Positions 58,257 to 64,000 of a DNA stretch of 64,000 nt are shown here, piece by piece. Made by a program: the position numbers and the translations under genes. The stretch is from Scatophagus argus (lineage: Eukaryota > Chordata > Actinopteri > Scatophagidae). Position 1 is the stretch's first letter; each line of letters starts with the position of its first letter. The stretch spans positions 2,373,715-2,437,714 of the forward strand of contig NC_058507.1 of the NCBI RefSeq assembly GCF_020382885.2, written 5' to 3'. The notes under the pieces were generated by a model that was given only the letters and a program-made list of their open reading frames with translations, had not been told where the DNA came from and did not search any database.

Positions 58257-61200
58257 ATGGCAGAGCACCTGTCCCAGAGCGAGCTGGACTACCCCTTCAA
58301 ACTCCTGGAGTATTTCAACGGCTTCAGGGTCTCCAAGGTACCCTTTCAGACTTTACGTTTATATTGAGTAGCGTACCTTTGGTGGCTGCTGACATTTTTT
58401 AATTATTGATTCTTTTGCTTACTGCTGCAGAAAGTCAGTATTTGACTTACAAACCGAAAGCGACGGGATATTCAGTGTAATATCATGCAAAGAATTCACA
58501 TCAGCTAATTCCGGTTAAGTTCTGTAACAGCTGGTTTAGATTTCATAGTTGATAAAATTTGCTCATGGAAAGTTGTTTCCAGTGTAATGAAGAAGAGAGG
58601 GTCATGACCTCGCTGTGTAAGGCCACCTGACCTCTTCATGGAGTCATGGAGTCTTCGACAGCAGCCCAAGCGCAGGCGACGGGATGAAAATGCAACCCGA
58701 GGCAGGTGGAAATTAGTGAGAAGATTAAAAGCCCGTTTTGCTTCACTTGGCTGCATACCCACAGCGTTTTGAACTCGGGTGGCAGGGGCAGATGTGCTGC
58801 AGCGGCATGCAGGGCTCACCTCAGCAAACATCCTGTCCGTTTGTCCATTGCATAAAGCAACACAGACAGACAGAAGACGTGTGGAGTCTCTCTAACATAG
58901 AATACCATAAACTACTGGAAAAACTGTTTAAATCTGCTTCAGTCAGCTTCTGAAGGCGTCTGTATGTAGCATGCTAGCTTTTGTTATTTAGCACAGTCCT
59001 GCAGGTTATTAGGCAGAAGATTTGACCTGATGGTGACACTAGATGTTAAGGTCAGGGGGTGCTGATGTTATTACAGGTCATCCTGAGAGGACTGTGAATT
59101 CATGTACCAAAATGTAATGACAATTTTACTAAGAAACGCTAATGCCAACCCCGTGCTGGCGCTAGATGAAGAGTCAGGGGTTCATCAAAAGTGGGATTCG
59201 TCATCTGGGGAACATGAATGTCAGTACAAAGTGTCATGCCAATCCATGCAGCAGTTTGTGAGATGTTTCAGTCTGGACCAACACGGTGGGACGACCGGCC
59301 GACCGACCGGCCGACCGACCGGCCAACCGACCGGCCAACCGACCGACCAGCCATATCGCTAAGTCTTTGTCCCAGTACGGAGATGTTGATGTTCATCCCT
59401 CCAGGTAATATTTTCAGCATGTGAGCTGGGACTGTTTGACCTCCTGCTGAAGTCCCAGGAGGCCCTCAGTGCCCAGCATGTAGCCCAGGAGCTGAGCACC
59501 AGTGTGGACGGGATGGAGAGGCTGCTGGACGCGCTGGTGGGCATGGAGATCCTGGAGGTTGAGACCACAAACGGGACAGGTGAGAAGGGGGACAGGAAAG
59601 ACAGAATGGACTGTATTAGCCACGTATCAGCTTATCCAGTACACACTGCTGACTGTACTGTAAACCACCTGAGGAAAAATGTTTGTTGTTAATGTTAAAA
59701 TCACCCAGAAATAGTGAAGAACACTGTTACCTTTTCCCCAAGTCCAGTTGATTAGGTATCATTAAATTTCAATTTACACATTTGACTGGGGAATATTTGG
59801 TACTTGGTTTGCTCCAGTCGTTTCAGTTTTTCTTTGTTTCAGTCGCCGTGAACTGACCGTAAAACACAGAGTTTGTCTGCTTGCATGACCGCTGCTGAAA
59901 CTGTAACTCATGACACACGACCGATTTAACTTTCCTCAATGTGAACGTCTTTTGTCCAAACAGCTTTGTACAGCAGCACTGATGTGGCAAATCTTTATCT
60001 GGCTAAAGGCAGCGCCAAGTCTCTCCATGACGCGATCATCTACCAGTCTCAGACCATCTACCCGCTGTGGAACAACGTAACGGACGCCGTCAGGTCAGTG
60101 GGCTCAGCTGGGACAAGGTCAGGTGATTACCAGGCGGCACAAATCCTGCCAAGTTACTGGGTTGCATTAACACACATGTGAAAACGTGATATGAGCTAAA
60201 TGTAGCACACTTGGTACCAGACTCCTGGATATGCAGCCTCACTAGAGGCAGAAGTCCACCCAGTGAGGTCACCTGTACAGCAGGTGAAGAGAGCTGCTCT
60301 GTGGATGTAATGACGTGAAAAGATTCTGCCTTTATCTTAAATGTTTTATGGAACTAATCTCATTAGCCATGTATATGTATATATACATATACATATCCGT
60401 GGATATTAAAGGGACATTTCACCCCAGAAAAGACGGGTGAAATGAGTAAGAAGGAACCTGCTATCACTACATAGCAGGTTCCTTCTTACTCTTTCTTTTT
60501 TTTTCTCCCTGCTGAAAGGGTTTTTGGGAGAATTTAAGCACAGTGTCATACAATATACAGATCATGAACTGACTGCTTCTCTTTGACTCTTAAGGCAGAA
60601 GAGTGAGCTCTGGTGGATAGTTTTGTTTGAAAGGTAATAAATGCATTGCAGGTCTGTGGAATATTCCATACTGACTTAAAATATACAAATATCTCCTTAG
60701 CAGATTCAAAACCATCAGACCGCACCTTGGCCTCAAGTGCAACCACCGAGTCCTTTTCCCATAATTCCCTTGTTCTGTTGACATTAACACTGGAGATTTC
60801 CATAAAAATGAATTTTCTATTGCTAAAGGCAGGAAACGCGAGAAGGACACTTTCAGGTGAGCTTATCATTAGCTGGTCTGTTGGATATGTACAGTTTGCT
60901 TTTAATAAGGCCTTTAGAAAGGCTACACACCTAGCAGTCATGGAATAGGTCGTGGTTAATGAAACATCATTGACAAGCTCACATCTAATTACGGGTTTAA
61001 TGTTGCAAGCCAACATCTGGACTACAAAGCTCTGCTGAGGGCTGCAGACAGCTTGACATTTGAAATAAATAAAAAGTGAAATAAAGCTTCTGAGTGTATA
61101 CCTTCAGTGCATGATACTCTGAACGCCACGGGACGGCGACTCTAATCCCTCCGAGCTCCAGGAAGTAAGCTCACATCCCATTCACTGCTCAACAGGTTTG

Positions 61201-62436
61201 CCTCAGGCTGCCGCCCACAGCTCATCTGGACGGTCGTTTGTGTTCGGGGAAATATTGAGACCAGTTTGTCAGCCGTACGCAACATTACTGACTCAGAGTC
61301 TTGCTGGCTTAACCTCAGGTGGACTTGTTCATCTCTGGTTGCCAAGTCGTATCGAAGGTTCGTCCTATTTACTGGAGTAGTGTTTCCATTGCACAAGGCG
61401 ATGTTGGACGGTTGATGAGGATGGTTGTTCCAGGTATTAGTCAAACCCTCAGATGTTATCAGAGAAATGCAGCTTTCAGTTTGGAAAAACTTCAAAATTT
61501 GATGGCCAAACCCATGAAAATATAAATGGATGTTTTTGATTTGGTATAGACAGGATGATGTCCGATGAAGGTGTCCAACATCAGGACATTAATGGAAATG
61601 AGGTTCCATGGGGGAGCCCATAAGGGAAGGGACTTCGACTCTCTGGCTGTGCCTCTGAGAACTTAACTCCACTGAGGGAAACTAAGAACAAACAATTGAG
61701 GAAAGTCATTTTCATTCGTGTTTTCCCACCACACAGGGAGGGGAAGAATCAGAACGAGAAGACCTTTGGCCTTCCATCGGAGGATGTTTTCCAAACTATT
61801 TACAGGTTGGTGTTGGCTTCGTTGCAGCAGATGTTTAAGTGTAAAATAACTTCATCATCATGTAGTGTTCAAATCTTTGGTGTCGTATTATTGATTGCAA
61901 ACCATTGGACCCAGATCAGAGGAGCAGATGCTTAAATTCATGGGTCTGATGAACTCCTCGTGGGTTCTTGACGGACACGACATTGTGACCGCGTTCAACC
62001 TCTCCTGCTTTCGCAGCATAGTCGATCTCGGAGGTATGTATCATAATAAAATCTGATCGGTCAGATCGATAGTTACCCATCAGGCTTGTCCAGAAAGTGT
62101 GTTATTTCACGTGTGTTGTTTCCCCTCCTTCACACACACACATTATTCTGCGTGAACAAGATAAGTTTTCCTCTATTGTCCTTCAATGGGGAAATTCACA
62201 TTGTTACAGCAGCAAAGTGGATAGTGAAAACAGACATCCATAAAAAACTATTTACATCAGTGAAGAATAGTAATATAAAACATTATGTACAAAGAAGACA
62301 ACAAAAACAAACAACAGCAGATAACGACACAACAGCAGCAGTTGCACATGGGCTAATAAATTGCACAGTGGAATAGTGAAATATTGCACATTATTGTTAT
62401 TAATGCAGAGATGCAGTCACAGTAGTGATTGAGTCA

Positions 62437-62476
<40 letters not shown>

Positions 62477-63724
62477 GTCTACTCCCAGGTTGCACTGGCG
62501 CTCTGGCCCGTGAGGTGGCGAAGGCGTATCCGTCCTCCTCCGTCACCGTGTTTGACCTCCCGCAGGTTGTGAAAATGGCTCAGAAACATTTCTGTCAGGA
62601 CGACGAAGCCGTCGCATTTCAAACAGGTGAGCCTCGTTTGGCCTCGTTCAGGTGACCCGAGCAGCCTTTGTGTGGACTGTTTCAGGAGAAATTAAACAGA
62701 ATGACAGAAGGTAAAACGAGAGCTGGGTTATATCTGTTGTTTAAGAATTAACTCATTGTATATAATATATAGATATATTATATTTATTAGTGGTTTTTTT
62801 TACCTTTCTGTGATTTGCACAGCATTTTAAATACCAGCGTCGTATTTAATCAATGCACTCATTAAATAAAAAATTGCGTTACAAAAAGGATCGATTTTTA
62901 TCATTTATTTTTCACAATTATTTACATTGGAAGCGTTTGCATTTATGTATGTATGCATATTTTTGAATTGTACAGACACATTTTACTGGGTCCACCTTCC
63001 CTAAACTAATGCAGTCTGAAGTAAAGCTGTTTTCGTTGAGGTTGTAAGGTTGAAAACTGTTTTAGTGTAGCTGTAACGTTATAACCTTGACGAGGGGAGG
63101 ATTCAGTGCGGGCCTGTTTTAGATTTAGCCAGGTGTACCTGATAAAATGGACGCTGAGCGTACATTTGTCCGAAGTCGCGCCTCGAGTGGTCACGTATTT
63201 TCTGTTGTATACGCAGGAGATTTCTTCAGCGGTGAAATCCCTCCTGCTGACCTGTACATTCTGGCCAGAATCATTCATGACTGGCCTGAAGAGAAGTGCC
63301 TGATCCTGCTGAAGAAGATCTATGACACCTGTAAACCAGGTGAGATGAAGAGTGTGTATACCTGTGTATTCATGTGGCATAGAAGAGACTTTCAGGATTA
63401 TGGACTTGTCCATCAATTGCTGGTCTAAACAAGAACCATATCAAACACATTTTACCACCCTGCTCTTCAGTACTCTGTCCACTCTGTTTGTCCACGTTCG
63501 TCCTCCTGGCAGGCGGCGGCGTCCTGCTGGTGGAGTGCTTGCTGTTCGAGAACCGACGAGGGCCCATCATGGCTCAGCTCTTCTCCCTCAACATGCTGTT
63601 GCAAGCAGACGGCAAGGAGCGTCCACCATCCGAGTACACCAGCATGCTCAACAGGGCTGGCTTCTGCAACGTTCAGGTGTGCCGGACCGGCAAGTCCTAC
63701 GACGCCATCCTGGCCATCAGATGA
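58257..63724 (+). CDS. asmt: Acetylserotonin O-methyltransferase (melatonin synthesis)
   Basis: Transfers a methyl group from S-adenosylmethionine to N-acetylserotonin, the last step of melatonin synthesis in pineal and retina. Eight coding exons: 58257-58337, 59405-59579, 59964-60093, 61737-61805, 61915-62033, 62489-62626, 63217-63339 and 63513-63724; all in phase, 348 aa. The N-terminal dimerisation part starts MAEHLSQSELDYPFKLLEYF; exon 2 begins VIFSACELGLFDLL. The SAM-binding loop is DLGGCTGALARE (D188 to E199), with FDLPQVV as the next strand. The catalytic His is H258 in YILARIIHDW. The end is GKSYDAILAIR. The Cys in the SAM loop replaces the third Gly of the mammalian DLGGGAG. Exon 2 must start at GTAATA (after CCAG at 59401-59404); the later TTTTCAG would break the frame. 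Which teleost asmt paralogue this is cannot be decided. Confidence 0.94.
58985..59355. repeat. Dispersed fish repeat with GACC minisatellite end
   Basis: GATGTTAAGGTCAGGGGGTG, GGGGAACATGAATGTCAGTA, GTCATGCCAATCCATGCAGC and TCAGTCTGGACCAACACGGT form a common fish repeat. It runs into a 12 bp tandem block of GACCGGCCGACC units at 59291-59352, 50 bp before asmt exon 2. Confidence 0.6.
60094..61736 (+). other. asmt: asmt intron 3
   Basis: The longest asmt intron. It has an inverted-repeat cluster at 60369-60491, then two minus-strand open frames (60546-61016, 156 codons; 61142-61495, 117 codons) with no recognised domain. They may be mobile-element remains. Confidence 0.4.
60369..60491. repeat. 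Cluster of three perfect inverted repeats
   Basis: A 26 bp AT palindrome at 60369-60394 is followed by a 10 bp stem (CATTTCACCC at 60415-60424 with GGGTGAAATG at 60435-60444) and then a 21 bp perfect stem (60444-60464 with 60471-60491) closing a six-base loop CACTAC. Confidence 0.9.
62447..62476. repeat. TG microsatellite before asmt exon 6
   Basis: (TG)n ends about 12 bp upstream of the exon 6 acceptor and may serve as part of its pyrimidine/GT-rich context. Confidence 0.85.
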
Positions 63725-64000
63725 GCTCGTTTGGGAGGTGGACGTAAACATAAGCTATGAAAAAAAACTGTAGCCAGACCAGTTTATGTTGTTATGATTA
63801 CAGTTCAGTATTTTTCTTACTAAAATAGACATTTTCTGGAGTGAAGTTCCTGCTGGATAAAATGTTTTATCAACACTTCCCTCTTAAAGTAATGCATAAA
63901 GTAAATACATGTTTCTGCATCTTCGTAAAGAATGAGAGAAGTTGCATTAGATTTAGTGGAATCAGTTCAGGTTAAAAGACTAGCTTCTGGGAAATACACT
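63725..64000 (+). other. asmt: asmt 3' UTR, start
   Basis: AT-rich sequence after the stop; no AATAAA is clearly placed before the window ends. Confidence 0.5.

Noticed and set aside
59411-59417. TTTTCAG as the acceptor of asmt exon 2
   Set aside because: It removes the conserved VIFSA residues and throws the frame into a stop; CCAG at 59401-59404 keeps phase and homology.
1-64000. CRISPR array, tRNA or rRNA gene, prokaryotic-type operon
   Set aside because: No regularly spaced repeats, no complete tRNA cloverleaf outside SINE heads, and all genes are split by eukaryotic introns.

Overview
The window looks like nuclear DNA of a ray-finned (teleost, probably percomorph) fish. The genes are split by GT..AG introns, mostly 0.1 to 3 kb. 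The proteins match vertebrate families, and the interspersed repeats are types common in teleosts: tRNA-derived SINEs, Tc1-like transposase relics, Penelope-like fragments and short MITE-like pieces. Species cannot be named from sequence alone. All exon coordinates below were assigned by hand from splice signals, reading frame and remembered family sequences; no alignment was run.

Layout, left to right. (1) cdca4 on the minus strand: coding exon 2883-3806, a 3.7 kb intron, and a probable 5' UTR exon near 7.5 kb. (2) ahsa1 on the plus strand: nine exons, 10429-14475, with a heat-shock element about 100 bp upstream of its ATG. (3) A six-exon minus-strand gene, 15919-18679, encoding a short divergent relative of DRAP1 (NC2 alpha); it converges on ahsa1. 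(4) A plus-strand remnant of a phospholipase B1 (plb1) gene, 19376-24661. The signal peptide and some flanking exons are present, but the catalytic-core exons are missing and Penelope, MITE and satellite DNA sits where they should be. (5) larp1b on the plus strand: 19 coding exons, 26194-47726, 1076 aa. (6) pgrmc2 on the plus strand: three exons, 50214-54930, 198 aa. (7) asmt (melatonin-forming O-methyltransferase) on the plus strand: eight coding exons, 58257-63724, 348 aa.

The genes do not form a pathway. They are a Hsp90 co-chaperone, two transcription regulators (cdca4, drap1-like), an mRNA-binding translation regulator (larp1b), an ER haem-binding protein (pgrmc2) and a pineal/retinal enzyme (asmt). 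The larp1b-pgrmc2 neighbourhood matches human 4q28; the other genes map to different human chromosomes.

The most interesting items are: a hammerhead-ribozyme-like motif of Penelope type about 220 bp upstream of the pgrmc2 start codon, in the same orientation; a 123 bp cluster of three perfect inverted repeats in asmt intron 3; the divergent DRAP1-like gene; the gutted plb1 locus; and GCTA/TTAGC-rich clusters near the 5' ends of the broadly expressed genes. I found no prokaryotic-type defence system, CRISPR array or other obviously new multi-gene system.
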